Below, piece by piece: positions 21,698 to 30,969 of a stretch of 64,000 bases of DNA. The translations under genes and the position numbers were made by a program. A model generated the notes under the pieces. The model saw only the letters and a list, made by a program, of their open reading frames with translations. It searched no databases and was not told the origin of the DNA. Position 1 is the first letter of the stretch, and every line of letters begins with the position of its first letter. Source of the DNA: Citrobacter sp. Cu233 (GTDB lineage Bacteria; Pseudomonadota; Gammaproteobacteria; Enterobacterales; Enterobacteriaceae); the NCBI RefSeq assembly GCF_030332225.1, contig NZ_JAOWIF010000033.1:186001-250000 (forward strand), written 5' to 3'.

Positions 21698-22126
21698 TTA
21701 TAATTCGGAAAAACAATTCAGTGCGGTCTCAGCCAATAATCTATCTTGTTCCACGGTACCGCCACTAACGCCGACAGCACCGATTAATTGTCCGTCTAAT
21801 ATAACAGGTAAACCGCCACCAAAAATAACGATTCGTTGTTGATTGGTGAGCTGTAAACCATATAGAGAAGCACCTGGTTGTACTGCATCAGTAATTTCAT
21901 GGGTGCCCTGTCGCAGACAGCAGGCGGTCCAGGCTTTATTGAGAGAAATATCACAACTGGTGACAAACGCCTCGTCCATGCGCTGCATCAGTAGCGTGTT
22001 TCCGCCGCGGTCAACCACGGAAAAGACCACCGGAACGTTGATTTCAAGCGCTTTTGCCTCGACGGCAGTCGCCATTTTCTTTGCTGCCGCCAACGTAATG
22101 GTGGCGATTTGTTGGCTCTTATTCAC
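21698..22126 (-). CDS. orfY: GlcG/HbpS-family protein OrfY
   Basis: A 142-residue protein of the GlcG/HbpS (PduO C-terminal-like) family, always found in dha and pdu loci; its role is not proven but a part in cobalamin or heme handling is proposed for the family. The glycine-rich stretch IFGGGLPVILDGQLIGAVGVSGG is diagnostic. The GTG at 22126 is chosen because AGGAGA lies 4 bases upstream and the length then equals C. freundii OrfY; a TTG at 22141 would extend it by five codons. First gene of the dhaT operon. Confidence 0.88.
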   Translation of the reverse strand: MNKSQQIATITLAAAKKMATAVEAKALEINVPVVFSVVDRGGNTLLMQRMDEAFVTSCDISLNKAWTACCLRQGTHEITDAVQPGASLYGLQLTNQQRIVIFGGGLPVILDGQLIGAVGVSGGTVEQDRLLAETALNCFSEL

Positions 22127-22341
22127 AGTATCTCCTGACAAGGTTGTAGGGCTGAGGTCGCAAAAAATATCGCGCTACAGCTATTTTTTTTCTCATTGGG
22201 TTTTCTGTATTTTCTCGCGACGCGTTATTAAGTCAATAGCGTGGTTTTTTCTAAAGTATTAATTTTATTTCCTGCGTTCGGCATTTATTGATAATGATCA
22301 TTTAAGCGTGTCACAATTCTTTGTGGATATTCCTGTTGACC

Positions 22342-22387
22342 GTTTCAATATGAAACGCTGACATTTAAATATGTATCAAATTGGAAC
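22342..22387. promoter_or_regulatory. Candidate DhaR operator pair between orfY and dhaB
   Basis: GTTTCAATATGAAAC (22342-22356) and GTATCAAATTGGAAC (22373-22387) lie 31 bp apart in the 395-bp divergent region between the orfY-dhaT and dhaB operons. They match the pattern of the dhaK and dhaD pairs. Shared control of both operons is likely. No sigma-54 -24/-12 element with correct spacing was found. Confidence 0.65.
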
Positions 22388-22521
22388 GTAATTAATTTTA
22401 TTTTTTTATCGGCCTGCTCATTTAAAGTTCGGCTATTGCTGATAAAGGCGATTGCTGGGGTGGTAGAGCACCAGCGATACAGCCTGGCGTCCCTATTCTT
22501 TATCTTTTGAGTCCATAAACT

Positions 22522-24189
22522 ATGAGAAGATCAAAACGATTCGAAGTCCTTGCGAAGCGTCCTGTAAATCAGGATGGGCTTATTGGCGAATGGCCGGAAG
22601 AAGGTCTGATAGCCATGGAAAGTCCCTACGATCCGGCCTCTTCTGTGAGGGTGGAAAAGGGTCGTATTGTGGAACTGGACGGCAAGAGCCGCGCACAGTT
22701 CGACATGATTGACCGCTTTATTGCCGACTACGCGATAAACGTGGCTGAAACCGAGCGCGCCATGCAGCTCGACGCTTTGGAGATCGCCAGAATGCTGGTG
22801 GATATCCACGTCAGTCGCGAAGAGATCATTGCCATTACCACCGCTATTACCCCGGCGAAAGCGGTGGAGGTGATGGCAAAAATGAACGTGGTAGAGATGA
22901 TGATGGCGCTGCAGAAAATGCGCGCCCGACGCACGCCCTCCAACCAGTGTCACGTGACTAACCTGAAAGATAATCCGGTGCAGATTGCCGCCGATGCCGC
23001 TGAGGCGGGGATTCGTGGTTTTTCCGAGCAGGAAACGACGGTCGGGATTGCCCGCTATGCGCCGTTTAACGCCCTGGCGCTGTTGGTCGGTTCTCAGTGT
23101 GGTCGCCCTGGCGTACTGACACAATGTTCCGTTGAAGAGGCTACTGAGCTGGAACTGGGAATGCGCGGGTTAACCAGCTACGCCGAAACGGTATCGGTCT
23201 ACGGTACGGAGTCGGTGTTTACCGATGGCGATGATACGCCGTGGTCAAAAGCGTTTCTCGCCTCGGCCTATGCATCTCGTGGCCTGAAGATGCGCTATAC
23301 CTCCGGCACCGGTTCGGAAGCCTTGATGGGCTATTCCGAGAGTAAATCGATGTTGTACCTGGAATCCCGCTGCATTTTCATTACCAAGGGTGCGGGTGTG
23401 CAGGGGCTGCAAAACGGTGCGGTCAGTTGTATCGGGATGACGGGCGCAGTGCCGTCGGGTATTCGCGCAGTGCTGGCGGAAAACCTGATTGCGTCGATGC
23501 TCGACCTTGAAGTGGCCTCGGCCAATGACCAGACCTTCTCACACTCCGATATTCGTCGTACCGCCCGCACCCTGATGCAGATGCTGCCTGGCACCGACTT
23601 TATCTTCTCTGGCTATAGCGCCGTCCCTAACTACGACAACATGTTTGCTGGCTCTAACTTCGATGCTGAAGACTTCGATGATTACAACATACTGCAACGT
23701 GACCTGATGGTTGACGGCGGTCTGCGCCCGGTAACTGAAGAAGAAACCATCGCCATCCGTAACAAGGCGGCACGGGCTATTCAGGCGGTATTCCGCGAAC
23801 TGAGCCTGCCGACAATCAGTGATGAGGAAGTGGAGGCTGCCACCTATGCTCACGGCAGCAAAGACATGCCTGCGCGCAATGTGGTGGAAGATCTGGCGGC
23901 GGTGGAAGAGATGATGAAGCGTAACATTACCGGGCTGGATATCGTCGGGGCGCTAAGCGGTAGCGGATTTGAAGATATCGCCAGCAATATTCTCAATATG
24001 TTGAGACAGCGCGTGACCGGCGATTACCTGCAAACATCGGCCATTCTGGATCGTCAGTTCGACGTGGTCAGCGCCGTGAACGACATCAATGATTATCAGG
24101 GACCCGGCACCGGCTATCGCATCAGTGCCGAACGCTGGGCGGAAATTAAAAATATTGCGGGTGTGGTTCAGCCCAGTTCGATTGAATAA
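22522..24189 (+). CDS. dhaB: Glycerol dehydratase large (alpha) subunit
   Basis: Catalytic subunit of coenzyme-B12-dependent glycerol dehydratase, which converts glycerol to 3-hydroxypropionaldehyde. The 555-residue protein has the length of the C. freundii subunit and forms the TIM barrel holding the substrate. Characteristic stretches include [45 protein letters not shown] and SVPSG-like [10 protein letters not shown]. It begins the dhaB-dhaC-dhaE-orfZ operon with gaps of 11, 2 and 10 bp. The operon faces away from orfY-dhaT. Confidence 0.97.
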   Translation: MRRSKRFEVLAKRPVNQDGLIGEWPEEGLIAMESPYDPASSVRVEKGRIVELDGKSRAQFDMIDRFIADYAINVAETERAMQLDALEIARMLVDIHVSREEIIAITTAITPAKAVEVMAKMNVVEMMMALQKMRARRTPSNQCHVTNLKDNPVQIAADAAEAGIRGFSEQETTVGIARYAPFNALALLVGSQCGRPGVLTQCSVEEATELELGMRGLTSYAETVSVYGTESVFTDGDDTPWSKAFLASAYASRGLKMRYTSGTGSEALMGYSESKSMLYLESRCIFITKGAGVQGLQNGAVSCIGMTGAVPSGIRAVLAENLIASMLDLEVASANDQTFSHSDIRRTARTLMQMLPGTDFIFSGYSAVPNYDNMFAGSNFDAEDFDDYNILQRDLMVDGGLRPVTEEETIAIRNKAARAIQAVFRELSLPTISDEEVEAATYAHGSKDMPARNVVEDLAAVEEMMKRNITGLDIVGALSGSGFEDIASNILNMLRQRVTGDYLQTSAILDRQFDVVSAVNDINDYQGPGTGYRISAERWAEIKNIAGVVQPSSIE

Positions 24190-24200
24190 GGCGGTACATC

Positions 24201-24785
24201 GTGGAATGCACAACTGAACGTAAGCCCGTTTTTACCTTGCAGGTCAGTGAAGGTGAGGCGGCAAAAGCAGACGATCGCGCCGACGAAGTGGTGATTGGCG
24301 TCGGGCCGGCCTTTGGCAAGCACCAGCATAAAACCCTGATTGATATGCCGCACAACGCGATTCTGAAAGAGCTGGTGGCAGGGATTGAAGAAGAGGGACT
24401 GCATGCGCGAGTGGTGAGAATTCTGCGCACTTCGGATGTCTCTTTTATGGCGTGGGATGCGGCGAACCTCAGCGGCTCCGGCATCGGGATTGGTATTCAG
24501 TCAAAGGGAACGACAGTTATTCATCAGCGTGATTTGCTGCCTCTGAGTAACCTTGAACTCTTCTCTCAGGCCCCGCTGCTGACGCTGGAAACGTATCGCC
24601 AGATTGGAAAGAACGCTGCGCGCTATGCACGCAAAGAGTCGCCCTCGCCGGTTCCGGTGGTCAATGACCAGATGGTGCGCCCCAAATTTATGGCCAAAGC
24701 CGCGTTGTTTCACATTAAAGAAACCAAGCATGTGGTGCAGGATGCTGCGCCTGTCACGCTGCATATTGCATTAGTAAGGGAATGA
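24201..24785 (+). CDS. dhaC: Glycerol dehydratase medium (beta) subunit
   Basis: Binds the lower face of the B12 cofactor together with the large subunit. The 194-residue protein has the expected length and the family stretches [22 protein letters not shown] and [19 protein letters not shown]. It starts with GTG at 24201. Its N-terminal region (about 30-60) is related to the reactivase small subunit OrfX, the basis of subunit swapping during reactivation. Confidence 0.95.
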   Translation: MECTTERKPVFTLQVSEGEAAKADDRADEVVIGVGPAFGKHQHKTLIDMPHNAILKELVAGIEEEGLHARVVRILRTSDVSFMAWDAANLSGSGIGIGIQSKGTTVIHQRDLLPLSNLELFSQAPLLTLETYRQIGKNAARYARKESPSPVPVVNDQMVRPKFMAKAALFHIKETKHVVQDAAPVTLHIALVRE

Positions 24786-24787
24786 CA

Positions 24788-25216
24788 ATGAACGACAACA
24801 TCATGACCGCGCAGGATTATCCTTTAGCTACCCGCTGCCCGGAGAAAATCCTGACCCCCACCGGGAAACCGTTAACCGATATCACTCTTGAGAATGTGCT
24901 GGCGGGACATGTGGGGCCGCAGGATGTGCGTATTTCCCAGCAAACGCTGGAGTATCAGGCGCAGATTGCCGAGCAGATGCAACGTCACGCCGTGGCGCGC
25001 AACTTCCGTCGGGCGGCGGAACTGATTGCCATCCCGGATACCCGCATTCTGGAAATCTACAATGCACTACGTCCGTTTCGCTCTTCATTCGCGGAGCTAC
25101 AGGCGATCGCTGATGAGCTGGAACATACCTGGCATGCGACAGTGAACGCCGGATTTGTGCGTGAGTCGGCAGAGGTGTATCAGCAGAGAAACAAGCTGCG
25201 TAAAGATAGCCAGTGA
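24788..25216 (+). CDS. dhaE: Glycerol dehydratase small (gamma) subunit
   Basis: A 142-residue helical subunit that wraps the large subunit in the (abc)2 dehydratase complex. Family stretches include DYPLATRCPEKILTPTGKPL and ARNFRRAAELIAIPDTRILEIYNALRPFRSS. The ATG at 24788 gives the known length. An ATG at 24782 overlaps the dhaC stop codon (ATGA) and could also be used, so translation is coupled in either case. Confidence 0.95.
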   Translation: MNDNIMTAQDYPLATRCPEKILTPTGKPLTDITLENVLAGHVGPQDVRISQQTLEYQAQIAEQMQRHAVARNFRRAAELIAIPDTRILEIYNALRPFRSSFAELQAIADELEHTWHATVNAGFVRESAEVYQQRNKLRKDSQ

Positions 25217-25226
25217 CGGAGGGAAT

Positions 25227-27041
25227 ATGCCGTTAATTGCAGGGATTGATATCGGCAACGCCACCACGGAAGTGGCGTTGGCGCAGCATGGCCGGTTTAT
25301 CGCCAGCGGGATTGTCGCGACCACGGGCATGAAAGGAACGCGGGACAATATTGCCGGGGTGGTCGCTTCCCTGCAGCAGGCGCTGGAAAAAACGCCATGG
25401 TCGCTTAAAGATGTGGCGAAAATCTGTATCAATGAGGCCGCACCAGTAATTGGTGATGTGGCGATGGAAACGATCACGGAAACCATCATTACTGAATCGA
25501 CGATGATTGGTCATAACCCGCAAACCCCTGGCGGGGTCGGCGTGGGGATGGGGACCACGATCGCCGTGGAGCGCCTGGCATCGTTGAACGAGCCTCAGTT
25601 TGCCGAGGGTTGGATCCCATTGGTGGGTGAGGAAATGGATTTCCTCGAAGCCGTTTGGCTTATCAATGAGGCGCTGGATCGTGGCGTCAACGTGGTGGCG
25701 GCGATCCTGAAAAAAGATGATGGCGTACTGGTCAATAATCGCCTGCGTAGAACGATGCCGGTGGTTGATGAAGTCACGCTGCTGGAAAAAGTGCCGGAGG
25801 GGGTATTGGCGGCGGTCGAAGTCGCGGCCGCGGGCCAGGTTGTTCGTGCGCTGTCTAACCCCTACGGCATCGCCACGTTCTTTGCCCTGACGCCGGAGGA
25901 AACGCAAACCATCGTCCCTATTGCCAGGGCGCTGATTGGTAACCGCTCCGCCGTGGTGCTGAAAACGCCGCAGGGCGATGTGCGCTCAAGGGTGATCCCG
26001 GCGGGTAAGATCTTTATCCGCGGAGAAAGGCGCGGCGGCGAGGCTGACGTGGCGCAAGGGGCGCAGGCTATCATGCAGGCGATGAGCGCCTGTGCGCCTG
26101 TGTGTGACATTCGCGGTGAAGCGGGAACGCACGCAGGCGGTATGCTGGAACGCGTGCGTAAGGTGATGGCATCGCTGTCCGGGCATGACATGAACGCGGT
26201 GCATATTCAGGATTTACTGGCAGTTGATACGTTTATTCCTCGTAAGGTTCAGGGCGGCATCGCCGGGGAGTGTTCGATGGAAAATGCTGTCGGCATTGCG
26301 GCGATGGTGAAATCCGATCGTTTACAAATGCAGGCTATTGCCAGCGAGTTGAGCGCGCGGTTAAACACCTCTGTTGAAGTGGGGGGGGTAGAGGCCAATA
26401 TGGCCGTGACTGGCGCGTTAACGACGCCTGGATGTGCTGCGCCGCTGGCGATCCTCGATTTAGGCGCAGGTTCCACTGATGCTGCCATCATCAATAGCGA
26501 AGGTGCAGTAAAGGCGGTACATCTGGCCGGGGCAGGGAACATGGTCAGCCTGTTGATTCAGACGGAGCTGGGGCTGAGCGATCCGTTTCTGGCCGAGGAA
26601 ATAAAAAAATACCCGCTGGCGAAAGTAGAGAGCCTGTTCAGTATTCGTCATGAGAACGGTGCGGTGGAGTTTTTCCGCGAACCACTCAGCCCGTCGGTTT
26701 TTGCCAAAGTGGTGTATCTGAAAGACGGCGAGCTGATCCCCGTGGATAACCAGACTTCGCTGGAAAAAATTCGTCTGGTGCGACGTCAGGCTAAGGAGAA
26801 GGTCTTTGTGACGAACTGCCTGCGTGCATTACGGCAGGTGTCACCCGGCGGTTCCATTCGTGATATCACTTTTGTGGTGCTGGTGGGTGGCTCGTCGTTG
26901 GATTTTGAAATTCCGCAGATGATCACCGACGCGTTGGCGCATTACGGTGTCGTCGCAGGACAGGGCAATATCCGAGGGACCGAAGGGCCGCGTAATGCGG
27001 TGGCAACCGGCCTGGTTTTAGCCGGGGAAGCAAAAAAATAG
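25227..27041 (+). CDS. orfZ: Glycerol dehydratase reactivase large subunit (OrfZ/DhaF)
   Basis: Hsp70/actin-like ATPase that with OrfX removes damaged cobalamin from the dehydratase. From the ATG at 25227, preceded by GGAGGGA, it has 604 residues. The N-terminus carries the ATPase phosphate loop LIAGIDIGNATTEVAL, repeated in the centre as AILDLGAGSTDAAI, and the C-terminus has VVLVGGSSLDFEIPQM. Last gene of the dehydratase operon; a weak hairpin (27057-27076) without a T-tract follows. Confidence 0.94.
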   Translation: MPLIAGIDIGNATTEVALAQHGRFIASGIVATTGMKGTRDNIAGVVASLQQALEKTPWSLKDVAKICINEAAPVIGDVAMETITETIITESTMIGHNPQTPGGVGVGMGTTIAVERLASLNEPQFAEGWIPLVGEEMDFLEAVWLINEALDRGVNVVAAILKKDDGVLVNNRLRRTMPVVDEVTLLEKVPEGVLAAVEVAAAGQVVRALSNPYGIATFFALTPEETQTIVPIARALIGNRSAVVLKTPQGDVRSRVIPAGKIFIRGERRGGEADVAQGAQAIMQAMSACAPVCDIRGEAGTHAGGMLERVRKVMASLSGHDMNAVHIQDLLAVDTFIPRKVQGGIAGECSMENAVGIAAMVKSDRLQMQAIASELSARLNTSVEVGGVEANMAVTGALTTPGCAAPLAILDLGAGSTDAAIINSEGAVKAVHLAGAGNMVSLLIQTELGLSDPFLAEEIKKYPLAKVESLFSIRHENGAVEFFREPLSPSVFAKVVYLKDGELIPVDNQTSLEKIRLVRRQAKEKVFVTNCLRALRQVSPGGSIRDITFVVLVGGSSLDFEIPQMITDALAHYGVVAGQGNIRGTEGPRNAVATGLVLAGEAKK

Positions 27042-27175
27042 CGCAGAAAACAGTCGCCGCAAGCGTTTAGCTGCGGGGTAAATCAAATAAAGGCAACGTT
27101 CTCTTTGATATCCCGGCTGAGTTGGGTACATAGTATAAATGTGTCTCTCACGTGGTTAATTTTAAGGATAAGAGC

Positions 27176-27475
27176 ATGCCAACAGCAATTGAGAAAGCAT
27201 TGGATTTTATTGGTGGTATGAACACCTCGGTGTCAGTACCCCATTCAATGGACGAAAGTACCGCTAAGGGAATCTTAAAGTATTTGCATGACTTAGGTGT
27301 GCCAGCGAGTCCGGAAGTTGTGATGGCACGGGGTGAGCAGGAGGGATGGAATCCTGAGTTCACGAAAAAAGTGGCCGGATGGGCAGAAAAAGTGGCCTCC
27401 GGCAACCGTATCCTTATCAAGAATCCAGAGTATTTTTCGACCTATATGCAGGAGCAGCTCAAAGAACTTGTGTGA
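27176..27475 (+). CDS. DUF1889 (YoaC-like) small protein
   Basis: A 99-residue cytosolic protein resembling E. coli YoaC, a DUF1889 protein of unknown function. Matching stretches as recalled include MDESTAKGILKYLHDLGVPAS, QEGWNPEFTKKVAGWAEK and IKNPEYFSTYMQEQLKEL. The ATG at 27176 follows AAGGATAAGAGC, a suitable ribosome-binding site; nine codons lie in frame upstream but lack one. It sits 134 bp after orfZ on the same strand and may have its own promoter (TATAAA near 27134). A link to glycerol use is suggested only by position. Confidence 0.8.
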   Translation: MPTAIEKALDFIGGMNTSVSVPHSMDESTAKGILKYLHDLGVPASPEVVMARGEQEGWNPEFTKKVAGWAEKVASGNRILIKNPEYFSTYMQEQLKELV

Positions 27476-27491
27476 GCTGACTATCGCATAA

Positions 27492-27539
27492 AACGCTAAC
27501 GGACGTTTCCATCTCTGGATGGCAGCGTCCAAAAGCGTT
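27492..27539. repeat. Interrupted inverted repeat after the YoaC-like gene
   Basis: AACGCT...AGCGTT encloses GGACG...CGTCC, which encloses CCATC...GATGG, so a long interrupted hairpin can form 16 bases after the stop codon. There is no T-tract, so it may stabilise the mRNA end rather than terminate. The rest of the gap to 27910 is AT-rich and shows no gene; it must hold the promoter of the next operon. Confidence 0.5.
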
Positions 27540-27910
27540 GCCATAATTCTGATTAATCTCGATTGCCATCCTGGTGCGTTTAAAACGCGTGGCTAACTCT
27601 ATATCTTAAAAATAACCACGTTTTTATTATCTGGTTAACCTCTGACGATCTCCATTTCATAAAATACGCCATTTCGTTTTGTCCCTCTGGGCAAAATACA
27701 AATATGAATCTAATCAGGTCAGCGGTACCTGCGGAATCGTTGTGATCGCAGCGCAACCTACTCTGAGCGGCGTCTGCTCACCAACACGAAGTGTGTTTTT
27801 ATACTTTCCCGCCTGGAATCATCGTTTTTTCATGAATGTGTCACTATAGCCAAAAGCCTCATTGACGAATATCTCATTACTCAGCCATTCGTTACCCCAG
27901 GAATATATCT

Positions 27911-29332
27911 ATGTCTGCTAAAACGTTGTATGAAAAATTAGTTGAATCGCATACCGTTCGGGAACTTGATAACGAAGGGCATGTTTTACTTTATATCGAT
28001 CGTTCGATACTCAATGAATATACCAGTCCACAAGCATTTAGCGGGTTAAGGGAACGGGGGCGGCCGGTGCGGCATCCGGAAGCCTTTCTGCTGAATGTTG
28101 ATCATGTTAATCCCACCCGAACACAGCGCGATATGCTGATGACGGATCCCGGCGGTCAGTTGCAGGTTGATTATTTTCGGGAAAATGCCGCTGATTTTGG
28201 TATCACGTTATTTGATGTGCTGGACCCACGACAAGGGATAGAACATGTCGTTGCCCACGAGCAGGGGCTGGTCATGCCCGGAATGGTGATTGCGGCTGGC
28301 GACAGCCATACCACCACGTACGGTGCGTTCGGCGCTCTGGGATTTGGTATCGGTACGTCGGAAATCGAACACCTGCTGGCTACTCAGACGCTGGTCTATC
28401 GTAAGCTGAAAACCCTGCGTGTCAGCGTTAAGGGTGAATTACCTTTTGGTTGTTCTGCAAAGGATATCGTTCTTGAATTACTCGAACGTACTGGCGCAGA
28501 TGGCGCGACAGGATATGCCATCGAATTCGACGGTGAAACAATCAGTGCCCTGAGTGTTGAGGGGAGAATGACGCTTTGCAATATGGCCGTGGAGGCAGGG
28601 GCTCGCGGTGCGATTATTGCGCCGGATGCAAAGGTTTTTGACTATATCTACGGGAAGCCGCAAATGCCCACAGGTGAACTCTGGCAACAGGCATTGCAGG
28701 AATGGTCGCAGTTGAGTAGTGATGCCGATGCGGTTTTTGATAAGACCGTGACGATCGACTGTCTCGATCTTGAGCCTAAAGTGACCTGGGGGATCAGCCC
28801 GGATCAAACCTGTGCGATCACCGGCTATGTCCCATCCCCGGAACACGAAACGCATCCACTTAAATGCCTCGCGCTTGAGAAAGCTCTCCAGTATATGGAT
28901 CTGCGGCCCGGTACGCCGATGAGTGACATTCGTATTTCGCACGCTTTTATTGGCTCATGCACGAATGGTCGCATTGAGGATCTGCGGGCCGTCGCGAAAG
29001 TCGTGGCAGGACGCAAAATTGCCAGCCATGTGCGCGGGATTATTGTGCCCGGTTCAACGCAGGTGAGGTGCCAGGCGGAAGACGAGGGGCTGGCGAAAAT
29101 CTTCATTGACGCTGGTTTTGAATGGCGTCAGTCAGGTTGCTCAATGTGCCTTGCGATGAATGAGGACGTGCTGGCAGCAGGCGATCGCTGCGCATCGGGT
29201 ACGAACCGTAATTTCCCAGGGCGGCAGGGTGCAGGGGCAAGAACGCATCTAATGAGCCCGGCGATGGTCGCGGCAGCAGCGGTAGCAGGGCATCTGGTCG
29301 ATGTTAGGACATTACTTCAGGCGGGGGAATGA
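27911..29332 (+). CDS. Aconitase/LeuC-family hydro-lyase large subunit
   Basis: Large subunit of a two-subunit [4Fe-4S] dehydratase/isomerase. The 473-residue protein aligns end to end with LeuC of 3-isopropylmalate dehydratase. Cluster cysteines are at C350 (FIGSCTNGR), C410 and C413 (SGCSMCLAMN), and GDSHTTTYGAFGALGFGIGTSE is intact. LeuC has SCTNSR where this protein has SCTNGR. It is not in a leuABCD operon but next to a hydrolase and a TtdR-like regulator, so the substrate may differ: isopropylmalate, citramalate and maleate-type hydratases share this fold. AGGA lies 8 bases before the ATG. Confidence 0.85.
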   Translation: MSAKTLYEKLVESHTVRELDNEGHVLLYIDRSILNEYTSPQAFSGLRERGRPVRHPEAFLLNVDHVNPTRTQRDMLMTDPGGQLQVDYFRENAADFGITLFDVLDPRQGIEHVVAHEQGLVMPGMVIAAGDSHTTTYGAFGALGFGIGTSEIEHLLATQTLVYRKLKTLRVSVKGELPFGCSAKDIVLELLERTGADGATGYAIEFDGETISALSVEGRMTLCNMAVEAGARGAIIAPDAKVFDYIYGKPQMPTGELWQQALQEWSQLSSDADAVFDKTVTIDCLDLEPKVTWGISPDQTCAITGYVPSPEHETHPLKCLALEKALQYMDLRPGTPMSDIRISHAFIGSCTNGRIEDLRAVAKVVAGRKIASHVRGIIVPGSTQVRCQAEDEGLAKIFIDAGFEWRQSGCSMCLAMNEDVLAAGDRCASGTNRNFPGRQGAGARTHLMSPAMVAAAAVAGHLVDVRTLLQAGE

Positions 29333-29333
29333 G

Positions 29334-29960
29334 ATGGATACGTTTAAGCAAATTAGCGGGCGAATTGCGCCAATGCTGGAACCGAATATCGACACCGATG
29401 TGATTATGCCGAAACAGTTCCTGAAAGGGATCGATCGTCAGGGATTGAATAAAGGGGTGTTTTTCGATCGCCGTTTCCTGGGCAATGGTCAGCCTAATCC
29501 CGATTTTATTCTCAATATGCCGGGCTGGCAGGACGCGACGTTTTTGCTGGTCGGCCCCAATTTTGGCTGCGGATCGAGCCGTGAACATGCCGTTTGGGGA
29601 TTAAAACAGTTGGGCATCCGGGCGCTGTTAGGTTCCACTTTCGCCGGGATTTTTGATGACAACTGCCAGCGCAACGGGATCCTGACAATCTCTTTGGATG
29701 ACGCGTCTCTGGCTCGTCTGGCACTGTTAGCAGCGAAGGCTGACAGCAATTTGATCACGGTTTCTCTTGAACGCTGCGAGATTGTGACAGCAGACGAAAC
29801 ACTTCCTTTTGTCATTAGTGAACTCAAACGAGAGATGTTGGCCGCTGGCGAAGATGCGATTGCCTGGACACTGCAATATCTGCCAGAGATCGAAAATTTC
29901 GAGGCGCAGCATTACGCACGTCGCCCATGGTTAAAGCGTCCGGTATCCACAGGTGGCTAA
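29334..29960 (+). CDS. Aconitase/LeuD-family hydro-lyase small subunit
   Basis: Small (swivel-domain) subunit partner of the preceding gene; only one base separates the stop codon from this ATG, so translation is coupled. The 208-residue protein has the family motifs NIDTDVIMPKQFLKG, FFDRRFLGNGQPNPDFILN and NFGCGSSREHAVWGL. The GSSREHAVW loop sits over the active site. The C-terminal tail (about 185-208; EAQHYARRPWLKRPVSTGG) is longer and more basic than in E. coli LeuD as recalled. Confidence 0.85.
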   Translation: MDTFKQISGRIAPMLEPNIDTDVIMPKQFLKGIDRQGLNKGVFFDRRFLGNGQPNPDFILNMPGWQDATFLLVGPNFGCGSSREHAVWGLKQLGIRALLGSTFAGIFDDNCQRNGILTISLDDASLARLALLAAKADSNLITVSLERCEIVTADETLPFVISELKREMLAAGEDAIAWTLQYLPEIENFEAQHYARRPWLKRPVSTGG

Positions 29961-30021
29961 GAAAAGAGATGGCGATGAAACGGGTGCAATGTCGGGCAAG
30001 CAATGAAGACAGGAGACAGTG

Positions 30022-30936
30022 ATGAGTACAGTTATTGAATGCGGCGCTTCTCCATTTATTCCAGGGTTTGCATTAAAGGATGTACGGCTGCCAAATGGTT
30101 TAACAATCCGGGTTGCCACCGGAGGAAACGGTTCGCCGTTGGTGCTCTTACATGGCCATCCGCAGAACCACATCACATGGCGCAAAGTCGCACCGGAATT
30201 GGCGAAAAGCCATACGGTGATTTTGCCGGATTTACGGGGCTATGGAGACAGCGACAAGCCGGCGAGTGACCCGGCACATCGTACCTATTCAAAGCGTATG
30301 ATGGCGCAGGATATTGTCATGCTGATGGCGATTTTGGGTTATCCGCGGTTCGCTTTTGTCGGGCATGACCGTGGAGGACGAGTGGGACATCGGCTGGCCC
30401 TGGATTATCCTGACAGTGTGACGTGTTGCACGTTCATCGACATAGCCCCGACAGCCACAATGTACGCGTTAACCAATAAGGCGTTTGCCACGCGCTATTT
30501 TTGGTGGTTTTTCCTGATCCAACCTTTTCCATTACCGGAAACAATGATCGCGCTCGATCCGGCATTTTTTCTGCGTAAGCATATTGCAGGCCAGTTGAAA
30601 ACTGCGGGGGCGACATCAGAAGATGCGTTCAATGAATACCTGCGCTGTTACCAGAATCCAGAGATGATCCATGCGGTCTGCGAAGATTATCGTGCTGCGG
30701 CATCGATTGACCTTGAAGACGATGCTGCGGATGCGTCTGCACGTATTGAGTGTCCGTTACTGCTGCTGTGGGGAGCTCAGGGCACGGTCGGGCAGTTGTA
30801 TGATGTGGTGGATACCTGGAGAGAAAAAGCGACGCACGTGCAGGGTGAAGCATTGCCTTGCGGGCATTCTCTGCAAGAGGAGATCCCAGAGATCTTCATG
30901 CAGAAACTGCAGTCATTTTTGCGATCGGTGTTATAA
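30022..30936 (+). CDS. Alpha/beta hydrolase of the fluoroacetate dehalogenase type
   Basis: A 304-residue alpha/beta hydrolase resembling fluoroacetate/haloacetate dehalogenases. Visible elements are the oxyanion region LLHGHPQNHITW, the nucleophile D116 in GHDRGGRV with R117 and R120 (the pair that binds the substrate carboxylate in dehalogenases), D140 in FIDIAPT, Y223 in CEDYRAA and the base H282 in CGHSLQEE. The His-Trp halide pair of the true enzyme appears here as W161-W162. The Asp nucleophile fits halide or ester cleavage next to a carboxylate. AGGAGA lies 5 bases before the ATG. The substrate is unknown. Confidence 0.8.
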   Translation: MSTVIECGASPFIPGFALKDVRLPNGLTIRVATGGNGSPLVLLHGHPQNHITWRKVAPELAKSHTVILPDLRGYGDSDKPASDPAHRTYSKRMMAQDIVMLMAILGYPRFAFVGHDRGGRVGHRLALDYPDSVTCCTFIDIAPTATMYALTNKAFATRYFWWFFLIQPFPLPETMIALDPAFFLRKHIAGQLKTAGATSEDAFNEYLRCYQNPEMIHAVCEDYRAAASIDLEDDAADASARIECPLLLLWGAQGTVGQLYDVVDTWREKATHVQGEALPCGHSLQEEIPEIFMQKLQSFLRSVL

Positions 30937-30969
30937 CATTGTCATTTTCCGTCATCTCGCTGCGATGTT

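Noticed and set aside
22388-22521. Possible sigma-54 promoter before dhaB
   Set aside because: No GG-N10-GC pair with acceptable flanks was found, and DhaR lacks the sigma-54 contact motif.
27911-29960. Annotating these genes simply as biosynthetic leuC and leuD
   Set aside because: They lack leuA/leuB neighbours and sit with a hydrolase and TtdR-like regulator, so the specific leucine role is not supported.
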